Shown: positions 25,857-38,700 of the stretch, piece by piece | How the letters are laid out: every line of letters begins with the position of its first letter | Numbering within the stretch: position 1 is the stretch's first letter | From: Progne subis subis | Lineage: Eukaryota > Chordata > Aves > Passeriformes > Hirundinidae | Reading direction: 5' to 3' | Length of the DNA stretch: 64,000 nt | NCBI GenBank assembly: GCA_022316685.1 | Contig: JAKJHU010000085.1 | Location: forward strand, 2,108,001 to 2,172,000 | Position numbers and translations under genes: made by a program | The notes under the pieces: generated by a model | What the model was told of the DNA's origin: nothing | The model's input: only the letters and a program-made list of their open reading frames with translations | Database searches by the model: none

Positions 25857-26420
25857 AGTCATTGAGGTTGGAAAAGACCTCTGAGATCATCGAGGTTCCA
25901 GCGTGTGACCGATCACCACCTTCTCCACCGGACCACAGCTCTGAGTGCCCCGTCCTTACACACCTCCAGGGATGAGAACTCCACCACTTCCCTGGGCAAC
26001 CCTTTCCGATATTTTATCATGCTTTCATTTAACAAATTCCTGATGATGTCCACACTGAGCCTCCCCTGGCCCAGCCTGAGGCTGTTCCTTCTCCCGGAGT
26101 TCCCTGGGAGCAGAGCCTGAACTGTCCCCTCCTGTCAGGGAGTTGTGCAGCGCCACAAGGGCCCCTCCCGAGGCTCCTTTTTTCCAGGCTGAGCCCCTTC
26201 CCCAGCTCCCTTCCCTTCCCTGGACACGCTCCTCAATGTTCTCCCTGAACGGAGGGCCCAGGAGTGGACACAGGACTCCAGGTGTGGCCCCGGGGATGCA
26301 GCTGCTGGGACACTCGGGGGTGGGACAGGTCACTGGGGTGGCTCGGACTCTGCCCTGTGTCCAGCTGGACAGAGCTGAGCCCTCAGAGACCCTTCCAGCC
26401 CCACCAGCATAGAGCCCCTG
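25857..26420 (-). mobile_element. CR1 LINE fragment, minus orientation
   Basis: It begins with GAGGTTGGAAAAGACCTCTG, which is the reverse complement of a CR1 3' end. CTCCAGGGATGAGAACTCCA, CACTTCCCTGGGCAACC and GAGTGGACACAGGACTCCAG follow in the expected order for a 5'-truncated avian CR1. It is diverged and has no intact reading frame. It sits just upstream of the VPS37B promoter. Confidence 0.85.
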
Positions 26421-29400
26421 CCTGGAAGTGCCGTAGCCACTCGTGGCCTCCTTTTGTTTAAAACTCAGCAGCTGTAAGATCGGAAGGAAAATCGGTAGAT
26501 TTAACTTGCATTTCCTTACCCCCTTACTTGGCTGGAGCAAATCTCAAAAGAGTGATTGCATTATTGTTCTCAAGCCTGGGCTGAATACTTATTTAGGTTA
26601 AAAATAGCTAAAAATCATATCTTTGGTGCTAGGTTATTTCATCCATCTTAAGCACTTTCTTCTTCAACAGTGAAGGTCAATAAATAATCTGCTGAAGATG
26701 TGTTTCACCGTAAATTTAAATACTTTTGAAATGCAATGTAGTAAAAACTGCGTCAATTAAACCACCATATATTTTGTTCTTCTGATTCTTATCAGTCATG
26801 TCACCAGCACTGGAGTAGGCAGTGTGTGGTAATCCTTAGGAGCAGCAGCTCCCCAATTACTGCTGCTGTTAGCAGAGCTGATAAAGACAATTATGCCTGG
26901 AAACAATTAATTGTGTTAACAGAGCCTAAGTTGTATGCATCACTTGGCGTGCACCACCTTCCTGGCCCGCTCTTGTCCCTACGTGGGTGTGGGTGTGTGT
27001 ATTATTTCCGTGTGTGTAACTCTGGAAAGAGAGCCAGAAGGAACCAGGAGCCAAGGGAGCAGGGGAGGGAATGGCCACGTGGTCTTTGTCCTTTGGAGTT
27101 GATATTTTTGATCTAACCGGGAAAACAAAAAAAACAAAAAAAAAAAATCCATATAGTGACCCAATACAATTCTGATGCAATGAAGTTGCAGTCACACTCA
27201 GGAAGTGACCCAGCAGCTCCTGGCAGGACACTGTGATGACGTGACAGCTTTATGGTTGTTCTTTTTGTCCTGTAACTAAACTCGGCTCCCTATACTTCTC
27301 ACCCTCCCAAAAGCCCTCTTTGTCATTATTATCCACTGGGAACAACCACCAGCAAGGTGACCCTGCTGGAGGAAACCTTCCAGACCTTCTGCTGCTGGGT
27401 GCAGAGGCACTCCACAACCCTGGCTGTGCTCAGAGCGGGGTGAGGGCGCGATGTTTGCGCAGCAGGAAGCTGAGCAGAGGGTGGGGAGAAGGTGTTCAGT
27501 GAGACAGGCATGCAGCAGGTATCACAGCCCTCACCCAGCCCGGCACACCTGCCCGCTGCAGGTATGTGCCAGCCGCCAGGTGAGTCAGCAGCCGTGCCCT
27601 GGGCACTGGCAGGGGTTTGCACAGTCACTACAGGCCTGCCTTGCTCTTTAAAACCAGCAGATAGTCGCCCTGCCAACACCGCTCCACGTACCCTGTGTTT
27701 GCACAAGGCCCATCAAACAGAGCCACAGGCACGGGTTAAACCTGCTGCAAATCTGCACATGCAAACACACGTATGGGTATGCACACATACAAACACAGGA
27801 ATTAGCTGAGGGATTAGGAGAAGCCCTTTCTTCCCAAGAACATTGGTAATTTGAACTTTGTACCGTAACTAAATAAATGGTTTGGGGGGAGTGTGGTTTA
27901 GAAGAGTCTGACTCAGGCTCACGTTGTAAATCTAGTTTTACCACTGCCTCGCTGTGTGATCCTGAGTGGAGTTCTCAGAGTCCCTCAACCTTTTGCTTAA
28001 AAAGGGGGATAATAAGAACTGCTCAGTCACAGGTGAGAACAAAACTCATTTGTGATCAAGTACGACATACATTGAAAACACTACTTCTCCCTGTGTAGGT
28101 AATTTGGATTCTGGTGATGGTGGAGAGGAGTCTACATTTAACATCTGGGTTGCTCTTGAGTACTTTGGTCAGCATCTGCATGTAATTGAGTTCCCCAATT
28201 GTCCAGAAAAGCAGCTGAGGCTGAGACACAAGATAGAATTCAACTGCTTTTGTATAATTGTATTTTCTATTTGGAAAGGTAGGAGGATGCCTTCCCATTC
28301 TGCAGCCTTCATTGAAGATAAAGGTTTTGTGACAGCACATCACTTGGACAGGATATGAAGGATTGCAGATAAACCAGGATTTTGGGCTACAGGAATTATC
28401 AAATATTGCAGTGCTGCAGGCTGGGATTTATCATCTCCCCAGGCTTGGTTCCTATTTGCCTTTGCTGAAATCCTTTTGAAGGGTGATAGCATTCGAGTAC
28501 ATTAGAACTGTAAGCAGGCAAAGTAAAGAAGCCAGGACTTCTTATTACAGGAGAAATGGAATAAAAAATTGTGAAGATTACAGGGAAAACCATGTCATGG
28601 TGAATAAGAAGTCAGGCTCCAATATTGGGGAGAACTGGCATCCAGACTAGTTTAAATAAGATGTTAGATTTTTTTCTCTATTTAAACTTCATCTTGAATT
28701 TCCTTCTGGTACCTCATTTCCTTTTACGGTCAGTAGCACTGCACTCATGCATATTTATTAGATTTAGACATATTTTGCAAGTCACCTTCACATCTTATTT
28801 CTTTTCCTGGACAAACTGGTTGGTTATGTACACATTGAATTTGCAAATCTCATCTCAGGTGTACATTAACCCCTATTAGTCTGGTTTCTCGATGTGCAGA
28901 TAAATTTTGGGGCTTATTTGCAATTTAACTTCCATCTGTATATTAAGCACAGCCCATACTTCTGTTTAGTTTTCACAACCCAGATTCCTCCACACATGGA
29001 AATGACCTGCATATTCAGCATCCTGGCAGAGAAGCAGCCGTTCTGTTTGAGAGATCAGTGCCCCTGCTGTCTGAGAGAGAGCAGGAATTAGGTGTTTGTG
29101 AGGTACTCCTTCCTTTCAGGGAGCTGCAGGTGTGAGAAGAGCAGCAGGTTTATTTACCTGCACTTATTTTCTTTGCCTTAAGCTCACAGTGAAGCTGGAA
29201 GAGAAGAGGCAGACTTTATTTTTCCTCCCCAGACTAAACCACATCTCTGAACCCGAGCTAGAAGCACTTTCTGTTTGCTTGTGGCACTTCCAGGCCTGCT
29301 GAAGGCCCAGAAAGTGCAGCCACTGAAACACACGCAGTTGGTTACTGAGCCAGAGGTTGGTGTGGCCTGAAACAAGTTGTTGGGATAAACACAGCCGTGT

Positions 29401-31360
29401 TTTTTCCATCACTGTGTGCTCATTTACTGGGTCAGTCAGCCACAGACCCCAGCTGTGCAAAGGTACAGGGTAAATCCCTGTCCCTGGGGAAGCACTGGGA
29501 CTGTAGGATCCGCTCTCAAATTTCATCTTGTTTGGGGTTCACTGCTGTTTAAATCAAATAAAGCTGTGGTTATACCTATTACAGGGAATGGTTAGAGCTT
29601 ATTAATAGTGAGGCAAGCAACCTGCCATGGGATGTACAGTCAGGTTTGCAATCAGTTGTGCTTTCAAATGCTTAATTGCTTACAGTTCTGCCAGGACAGT
29701 CTTCAGTGCCCCCAGGTTAAGGTTTCAAATGAACCCCTCAGAGTTCCCTGTGAGGACTTTTCTCTTTGAAGAAAAGGAATTTTTATCTCCATCACTCTAA
29801 CTGAGAAGCTGTTGAACTGATTTTGGTCACGTTCCCCTGTAAATGCTAACTCTGGGCAAAGCTACAGCCACAAAATACTACAGTCCAGGGTTTCAGAGGG
29901 AGCAGTGGCCTTGTTTCCAGGAGAACAGCCTGAAACACAGACTGCCCACAGGCAGCCAGGCCCAAGGGATTGGGCAGCTCCAGGAAGCAGCTCGTGTTCC
30001 AGCACTGGAGCAGTTCCCACTGCTGCTTTGGGTGAAGCACAGCTTTACTGCCAGGCTCAGTCTGGCTAATGGGCACGTCTGACCCTGATTTTCACTTCAA
30101 AAAGAAGCCGTAGTTGGAATGGTTTAGAAAGGCAGGATTTTCTATACAGTCCCAGGCTTTGTGCAGGCAAAACCATCTGCATTAGATTAATTCTGCTGGA
30201 TCCCTGGTGGTGTGTGGAGCTCTCACCCATCTTCCAGGGCATAAGAAAACCCTCATGGCTTTAGCACAGGAGCACTGCCACTTGTCACGTGCCAACAGCA
30301 CAATAAAAGGGCCCATTCAAGCCACAAGATGAGAGGCTCGGGGGAAAAGTAGCCTTGAGTTATCTGGATGCAGAAGAGAGAATTCAGCACCTGTGGCAAT
30401 GAACAGTCAGGCCCTGTTATCAGCTTGGACTGGTGCCACCAGCAGAGACAATCTGCTGTTTCCATTGTGCCATTTCAGTTGGAGCTGTTTGGACCTAACC
30501 TGCAAATACGATGCTGGGATTATCATCACAGCAGCCTTGGGAAACAGGGTTCCCTTCCTGAAATTCAGTGTGGTTTTTGCAATAAAACTAGTCTGATTTC
30601 ATCCTCCAGTTCCCTTTTCTCAGCCCTGCCTGGGAGGGACACACAGGATGCAATCAAATTCTCTTTCCTGGCATCTCATGTACTAATGATCATTGTCCTA
30701 CCCGTACTTTGCAGGGTGAGTCGCTTCCCGAGTTCTCAGGTAACCCAGTTTGGATTTTCCCCCAGTTTTTTAATTAAGCAGAAATTAATTCCACTTCTAT
30801 GAACCGGTGGCCACATTCTGCTCCCAGGTACTGATAAAAATGCGGGATTAATCACTTGCCTGTCAGTGTTGGGTGGAACCCCCAACCTCCTCATACCCAC
30901 AGTGCAAATTGTCGCCAAGCAGGAACTCCTGGCCATTTCCTGAAGGGCTGATTGAGGAGTTCAGAGTGCCACACAAGTTCCCGAAGTGGAGGGAGGGAAA
31001 ACAAAAACAGATCTTGTTGTTCTTCTGAGGCACAGATTGTTATCATATCACTAAAGCCAACAGCTGAAAAGATTCCAGTCAGGAAGCACCAGTGCTCTGA
31101 GAACAGGTTAGACTGCCCATCCTCCCCTGGGAGACTGACACCCAACGGGATCCGGGATGGAGATGAGTTATCCCGACTGCTGGGCTCACAGCCACTATCA
31201 GATGCTGAAATGTTTTACATACCTCCTTCTCTGTGGGTTCCTCTTGTCATTCCCCAGAGCACGTGCAAGAACAGCTGTGGTGTCAGATGAACGTTACCTT
31301 GAAAACCCGGGGAGCAAAAAACACCCCCAACCAGAGCGGCTCGACGTTGAGTGGCAGAGG
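26421..31360. other. Intergenic region between VPS37B promoter and ABCB9 3' end
   Basis: About 5 kb in which I see no gene. Open frames are below about 145 codons, unlinked by splice signals and not family-like. Simple sequence includes a GTGTGG/GTGTGT stretch near 26985 and an A run near 27125. An enhancer or an unspliced noncoding RNA cannot be excluded from sequence alone. Confidence 0.5.
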
Positions 31361-32755
31361 TAGTATTTTATTTTTTTTTTTTTGAGCATCCCTCCTCAAG
31401 GACACTAAATTTAGAGTTTGTAAAACATCACTAAATGAAAACAAAACATTGCCAATAACAAAAATGCAAACCTGCTGGAAAGGAAAATGCAGCAGCATTC
31501 AAGTATCAGAAAACATGAGAGCTAAAGTGCTTGAAAGAATTTCTTAACTATGCAGAGTCTGAAGTCAGTGTTCCCCTAGAAATGCTATTTTTATAACAGC
31601 ACCTGCCTGGCTGCATAGGATTTTTCACCAATCTAGAGCAGGATAACACTACTAAGCCAGAGCCATTACCCCAAAGGGCTAGGAGCAACACATTTCTTTC
31701 TATCCCTCACACTAAAATAAATTATATTCAAAGAAACACATTATAAAGTTCAGGCAGCTGAAGTTGGACTTCAAGGAACGTGACAGAATGGATTTCCCAT
31801 GCAGTGAAGTCGCTAGCATGGCCTGAAGCTGAACAAAGCTTTGGTGGGATTTATAAAGTGCTGTCTTTTAGTGTTTTATGCCTGCCTTTAGTAGTGGTTT
31901 TTTTTTTTTTCACACCAGCACCGGGGTTGTGAGTTAAAAAAAATTCTGAAGTAACAGACCAATTTTCAGTGGATGCTGGAGCCAGACAGACATTGCACAG
32001 TGCACACAAATAACATTAAAAAACTACAAACAAATCGAACCGAAAAAAACCCCAAGCCCCCAAAACCTAACCCAGTTATGGTAAAACGTTTCATCCTTAA
32101 AAACAAACGCCCACCAAGCACCAAGAGCAAATCAGAAAGTAACATCTGCCTCCTGGTCCCCTGGCTTGTCCCTGCAAGGATGGATACTACGTGATACAAG
32201 CTCAGCAGCAATGGTTGAGAGCCTGAGCCCGCAGGCACTCGGTGCGAAACGCTCCCAGCATTCAGCTCCATGGGAGTGATCCAGTTTTCACCAAAGCCGA
32301 AGGGAACTCCCTACAGGCTTCAGTCAACTTTGGATTAGCCCCATAGATCGACAGAGGGAGCAGGACCTTGCTTTACAGTCACCGTTTTCCTATCCAGCCG
32401 CAAAAGCCACCCCCTGAAACTCCTGGAGGGGGTTTTCAACCTTCCCCTCCACGCATGCATTTAACATCCATTACGGTTAATAGCAGTTACACATGCAGAT
32501 CGATGGGAGAAAAGTCCCAGTCGAGAGGAGTTAGAAAAGAAACCCAGTAGAAATGCTGAGAATTGCTAAGGACCCAGCTCCCTGGAGCGAGTGAATCCCT
32601 GTTTTGCCAGCTGGCAGGCGCCCGCCGAGCCATCCTGCGGGAAGCTCTCTGGGGTGTGTTTGGGGGTGCAGGGTGCGTGACGTGGGGCGAGCCAGCGGCG
32701 CCGTTCCGCCGCCTCCATCCCGGCGTCCCAGCGAGCGTCCGAGCGCCGGCCGCCC
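31361..32755 (-). other. ABCB9: ABCB9 3' UTR (end inferred)
   Basis: Non-coding sequence after the ABCB9 stop on the minus strand. A minus-strand AATAAA lies at 31367-31372, at the edge of a T run, giving a 3' UTR of about 1.4 kb. The endpoint rests on that hexamer only. Confidence 0.4.
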
Positions 32756-35700
32756 TCACTTGGGAGCGGCGTTGGGGAAATCGTCCTGTGCCACGGCCGG
32801 CAGGGAATGGTCTATCCTGAACTCCTCCTCCAGCCCGCCGGGAGCCTTGGCCGAATCCCCCCGGGCCGCGGGCTGGACGCTGTCCGTGCCGCCCCCCTCC
32901 AGCCCCAGGATTTGTCTCTGCACCAGCTTGGAATAAAGGCCTCCTTCCTCCATCAGCTCCTTGTGCGAGCCCTGCTGCACCACGCGGCCCTTGTCCAGCA
33001 CGATGATGTTGTGTGCCCGCTCCACGGTGCTCAGCCTGTGAGCTATGACAAGCACCGTGTGGTTCTGCAAGTCGCCGTAAATCGCCTGCTGAATCTGCGG
33101 GGAGAAAAGGCGTTAGTGCCCCGGCACTGGGAGAGCAGCAGCTCTGTGGGCCGTGGCCAGAAACCTCTGGACAGGAGATGTGTTCACCTCTGGCTCCCTG
33201 CAGCAGCTCCCAGCTGCAGCCCAAAGACCGTCTCAGTCCAGCCAGGTGAGGTCTGATCCTGCAAGCTGGGGACTTGTTACAGCTGGGCCCCAAATTTGGA
33301 GGCCACGTGGTGCTGGCAGAGACTGCAGGGAGCTCGTACCTGGTGAATGCAGCTGCTCAGAAAAGCAGGAATCTTTCCTGAGTGTACCAAGGCAAGAGAG
33401 GGTTTTTTTCCCAGTCAAGAGACAATAGCACTGACGTCTAAGGGCAGGCAGGTGGCCATCAGGCACATGTCACATTGACACCCCTGGGTAGCCAAAACCA
33501 GCCCTGGGCTGGCATCAAGTACCACACACGTGACTGAGGACCTGTGAGGCAGCAAGCTGCTCCAAGGTCAGACACTTGTGCTGCCCCAGCAGTATTTGTC
33601 CTCTGGGACTGGAGGCACATTCTCAAATCCCAACCTTGAACAGACTTTCCCTCGTGTCATTGCCAAACTGCTGCTGGTACATCACATCCCAGAGAGATAA
33701 ACCAGCTCACAGGATGCTCTAGGCTTTTCCTGCAGGTGTGGCTTCCTTGGTGCCTCGGCGGCGATTTGAGCTCAGGCAGTCCTACTCTCCCTGTTGCAGC
33801 AACATTTTATAGGGTCTTCCCCTGTATCCTGTCCTAAAAGGCTGCACAGAGTCTCTGTACACCAATTAACACTTTCCACAGTGCATAAATCAGCAAAGAT
33901 CCCTACCTCATCAGGTTTGTCAGGCACTGGCTGCTGTGAGCATGGAATCATTCCTTTCCTGATGGCTAAAAGAGCACTGGAAACAAATTCCTGCTGGGGA
34001 ATTAGCGCTTTACTCAACCCTCTGATCGCACCATGTCAAGAGTAAGTTTGTCCACTGCATAGAAACCGAGGCTCCAGTCTGTCCTCCAAACCCGCTTTAG
34101 CCCAGAGTCCCAGGCCACCCACTCACCGCGTGCTCGCTCTCCGCATCCAGCGCGCTCGTGGCTTCATCCAGGATGAGGATGGGAGGGGTCCGGATCAAGG
34201 CCCTGGCGATGGCCACTCTCTGCTTCTGCCCACCTGACAGCTGAGCTCCTTTTTCACCTGCCTCTGTTGGGTCAAGGGAGAGGGGAAGGGGTCAAAACAG
34301 GGCTCAAGAGCTGCCAGGAGGTGCAGCTGCCAGGCCCACGGCGGGGTGGGTACCTGTGTGGTAGCCGTCCTGCAGCTCGGTGATGAAGTTGTGGGCGTTG
34401 GCTTTCTGGGCTGCCTGAACCACTGACTCGAAGGAGGCTGAAGTTAAGCCATAGGAAATGTTATCTGCAATGGAGCGGGCGAACAGCACGGGCTCCTGGC
34501 TCACCAGGGAGATCTGCAGGAGGCAAGGGAGAGCAGGGGTCAGGAGCAGAAGATGCACTGCACGATATCACGGACCATTGATATTTGTCAATCTGGGTAA
34601 GGACCGAGATCAAGAGATGGAAATGTCATTAACCAAGATACAGAAGTGCTCAAGGTGAGCTTCCAGTGAGGGTCAGGGTGCCCAGTTTGCATCTTCTGCT
34701 GGAAAGAAACCTGATGCAATGCTGGCACGTTGGCATTTGGGGTGGGCTTCCCCCTCCTAAAGCCTGCTGTGGTTTTGCTCCAGATCTGTTATTCCCATCA
34801 CTGTTTGCTTTTCCCAGAATGGAAAACCAGTTGCTGGGATAAGTCAAGCGGGAGAGACCCTCTCCCAGGCCCTTCCTGATTTTCAAGGCCAGTAATCACA
34901 CTTGGGCCATGTGAATGAGCCCTCTTCCATCTTTTAATCCCAAATGAGCAAGTTAGGGACGTAACTGCTGTAATTGCTTAGCAACAGTCTCCCTGTCCTG
35001 CCTTGCAGCCGTGGCTGTTCAGTGTCATGTTCAGCTGCTTTATCAAACCATTGATATTGGAATAAATCAAACCTTTCAAGTGATTACTCAGAATTGTGCA
35101 TGAAAGAGCCAGGGAGACACGGTCATATATTAATTGACTTCTCCCCGTGCTCCTAACACCACACCAGTGGTGCTTTCTAAACTCAAAGACTTGCTTGGCC
35201 TTTGATTTTCGCTCCGTACGGGCAGGGAATGTAAATTAGTCACAGTGACTTTGGCTTTCCAGCCTGTCTCTGATCAATTGTTTTCAGGTTTTCCTGCTGC
35301 TGGCTGCTGAGGCCATTTGCTCTGGGGGCAAACAAAGGAGGCAGTTACTTGCAGAGATGAAGGCTGATCTGTGCTGACACACAGATGAGAGCTGAGGGGC
35401 CCGGACCCCTCTCCTAGGCAAAGCACCAGCTGCTGCCAGTATCCTGGGATGTTTAACTCCCCATTAGCTAAGAATTACTCTAAGATCTTAAGGTAGAAAT
35501 TGCTGGAGGAATGTAAAACTCTTTTTCCAAACCCAATTTAGACGATAATTAATCCAACAGCCAAAAACATATTTCTACTGTGTTGGCTCAAAAAACACCA
35601 AACAAAACATGTTTTTTGTTCTGTTTTTGGAAGGCTTCCCCTTCCCCTTGAAACCACCCTCCATCCCTTCCCCTTCCACCCCCACTAAATTATCCAAATT

Positions 35701-38700
35701 AATTTCTTGGACCACTTCCAGGCTCCGGCTTTCTGGACATTTCCGAAGCTGCCAGGTCAAATCCAAAGCAACGGGGGGCAGCGCCCTGCGTCCCCTCGGA
35801 GCCCTGCAGGCGGTAACTGGGCTAAGCAGAACACAGGCATCACAACCAGAACGCAGGAATCAGCGGCTCGTACCACGGAGTGCAGGTACTTGTGATCGTA
35901 CATGTTAATGGGACGCCCATCCAGCAGCACCTGCCCGTCCTGCAGAGGGTAGAAGTTCTCCAGGATGTTGACACAGGAGCTCTTCCCGCTCCCCGAAGGA
36001 CCCACCAGCGCTGTCACTTTGCCGGGGTGCAGGGTGAAGGACACGTTCTGCAACATGGGTGGGAGAGCACGCTCAGCTCCAGGCTTTTCTCAACGTCCTG
36101 GGGCACTACACAAGAGAAGGAGCCAGAATCTGGCCAGAGTGACCCCTCTGTCCTGGTGATGTGCCACATCAGCCATTTCTCCTGGCTCTGAGAAAGCCAA
36201 AAGCCTCCAGATTGCTTCAGCTTTGCCTGCTGATGTGGCAGGTCCTCTAAAAAGCAAACTGACCTCTTTGCCGCTTCCCCCTGCCTCACGATCCCAGCCC
36301 CTCTCCCACGGAAACAGTCTGAGGCAGCTTGGCACAAAGCCCTGTACCACGCTGACATGTTTAATGCCTGAGCAGGGAACAAGGGTTTTATTAACAAATC
36401 TCATTCCTTGTAAGGAAGGCCGGCCCTAAACACCCGCTGCTCCTTTTAATCTGTTTTCCAGCCTGCCTTTACACATCTCTGACAGGCAGCTGACACTCTC
36501 CACGGCCTGGGCTTTGGTTCTTGCTGGGATGGAGCAGCAGCACGAGGTGCTGGGAGGGCTCACCTGGAGAACCTGCGTGGCGGAGCGAGTGCGGTAGGAA
36601 AAGGTCACGTTCCTGAACTCCACCTTCCCATCCACGTGATCTGGGGCCAGGGAGCCGTCGTGCACCATGGTGGGCTTGCGGTCGATGAACTCGAAGACCT
36701 TCTCGGCAGCCCCCACGCCCTGCATGAGGCCGCTGTACACGGAGCCGATGGACTGGGAGGGAAGAGGCAACGGTGAGACCCTCCCAGGGGACGGGGAAAT
36801 CAGCCAGTGCCACTCAGAAGGAGAATGGCTGAAGCATTCCCAAGTCTCCGATTCGCTGACACTGACTGCAGTCATCAGACACAGGAAAAGAAAACTTTTC
36901 CTACTCTGTTGGGTATGGAGGGGATACATGGACAACTCAGGGAAAGGGGTATTTATTTTTTTCAATATTAAACCCAGAGCTGACAGTTTGTACTGTAACT
37001 GCCCCTCCCACCAGGAGAGGGGAAAAAAAAAAAACCCCAAACCAAACTAAATCCACACCAAAACCGCAGCCTGGAAACCCCACTGGAGGCTGCAGTCATC
37101 TGAACAGATGGTGAGAGCCGGGCGAGCTGCCTCCAGCTCTGCTCTGCCCCTGCACAGAGGCTGAAGCACCACCAAAACCACACTTGGCTGTGAGGAAACC
37201 TCGACTGGATCATTCCTGCCTGGATTAGCCAAGTTTATGCCTCTGCAAGGGGAAGGCAGCCCTGGGTGGGCTCTACCATCCCACCCACAATCCCATCTTG
37301 CTAACGTGCTGCCAACGCAGCAGCTTGCAGCCTATTCCAGGGAAAAAAAAAAAAAAAAAAGTAATATAATTAAGTTTTTAATGAAGCCTGAAATTTAACA
37401 GGCAGCTTTGTAATCCCTTCATTCTTCACACCAGGAAATGTGCTTGGCAGGCAGCCAGGGCTCTGCCCTTCAGCAGGGCCAGCCTGACCCCTCAGGTCCC
37501 AGCTGCCTTTTTGGGGGGACAAGCTGCTTCAGGAACACGAAGGTTGTGAGAACCACAGCAGGGGTGGAATGGGGAGCAGAGGGGAGAATTTCCCTTCTGG
37601 CAGTGCCACAGCGACAGAGAAATGTGTCATGGGAAAACCAGCACTGGATCTGTCCCTGCAGCTGCCCTGGAACCTTCTGGGAGATAAACAGCCTCTTGAC
37701 ACGGGGTAGCCCAGAGTGTGGGGAGGCCCTGGCTGTGGCTGCCCCACCCATGAAAGTGTCCGAGGCCGGGCTGGATGAGGCTTGGAGCAACCTGGGAAGG
37801 TGTGGAAGGTGCCCCTGCCCACGGCAGGAAGATGGAATGAGATGATCTTGAAGGTCCTTTCCAACCCAACCCGTTCTGGGGTTTCCTGCTATAACTGACT
37901 CACCTCCATGCAGTCTCCCAAGACAAACTCGTAAATGATGAAGGATATCAGGTTTCCACTCGTCATTTGCCCAGAGATCACGAGGTGCCCACCATAGTAA
38001 AGGATGCTGACCTGGACCACCAGCAGGGTCAGCTGAAAGCAAGAAAACACCCCAGAATCAGCAAGGACAACGGATGTTTTGGTGCGTTTGTCATTACTCA
38101 CACAACGGCCCAAACTTCGTGTGCTGACATTTATTCTTTGAGCCCTGAGCTGAGGATCCCTGACAGTGCAGCTGGCAGCCCTAGGAGGGAGCATGGAAAT
38201 GAGGAAAACAACTCAAGTACATGGGCTGATTTAAGGAGCTGGGCAGATATCTTTCAACAAAACAAGTCCCGAGGGACAACAGCCAAGGAGGCAGAATTTA
38301 TCTGAAATAACAGAGCATCTCATGGACTTGTCTCTTGGACTAAGGTACTCAATAATAATCTATGTTCAAATTATCCAAGGCACGCAGTCACCTCACCACT
38401 AAAATAAATGTTCTGTTATAGGAGTGTGACACATTTTAATTTAGAACACCAAATCAAGCCGGGAGTTAATGCAGAATATCCTCCTTGCCTGTACAAGTCC
38501 CTGAAGGATAACCCCAGCTGCTGTCTGAGTCAGTGTGGGGGGTACCACCTACTCTGGAAAGGAGGCAGATCAGCTCTGATGTGACAAATACCAGCCCCTT
38601 TTATTCAGCTGGTTTTGTTCCAGGTGCTCCAAAAAGCAGCGATGCCCCGGTGCCCTGTGGCTGTAAATTCACAGAGACAAAAATACAGGGAAAACACTGC

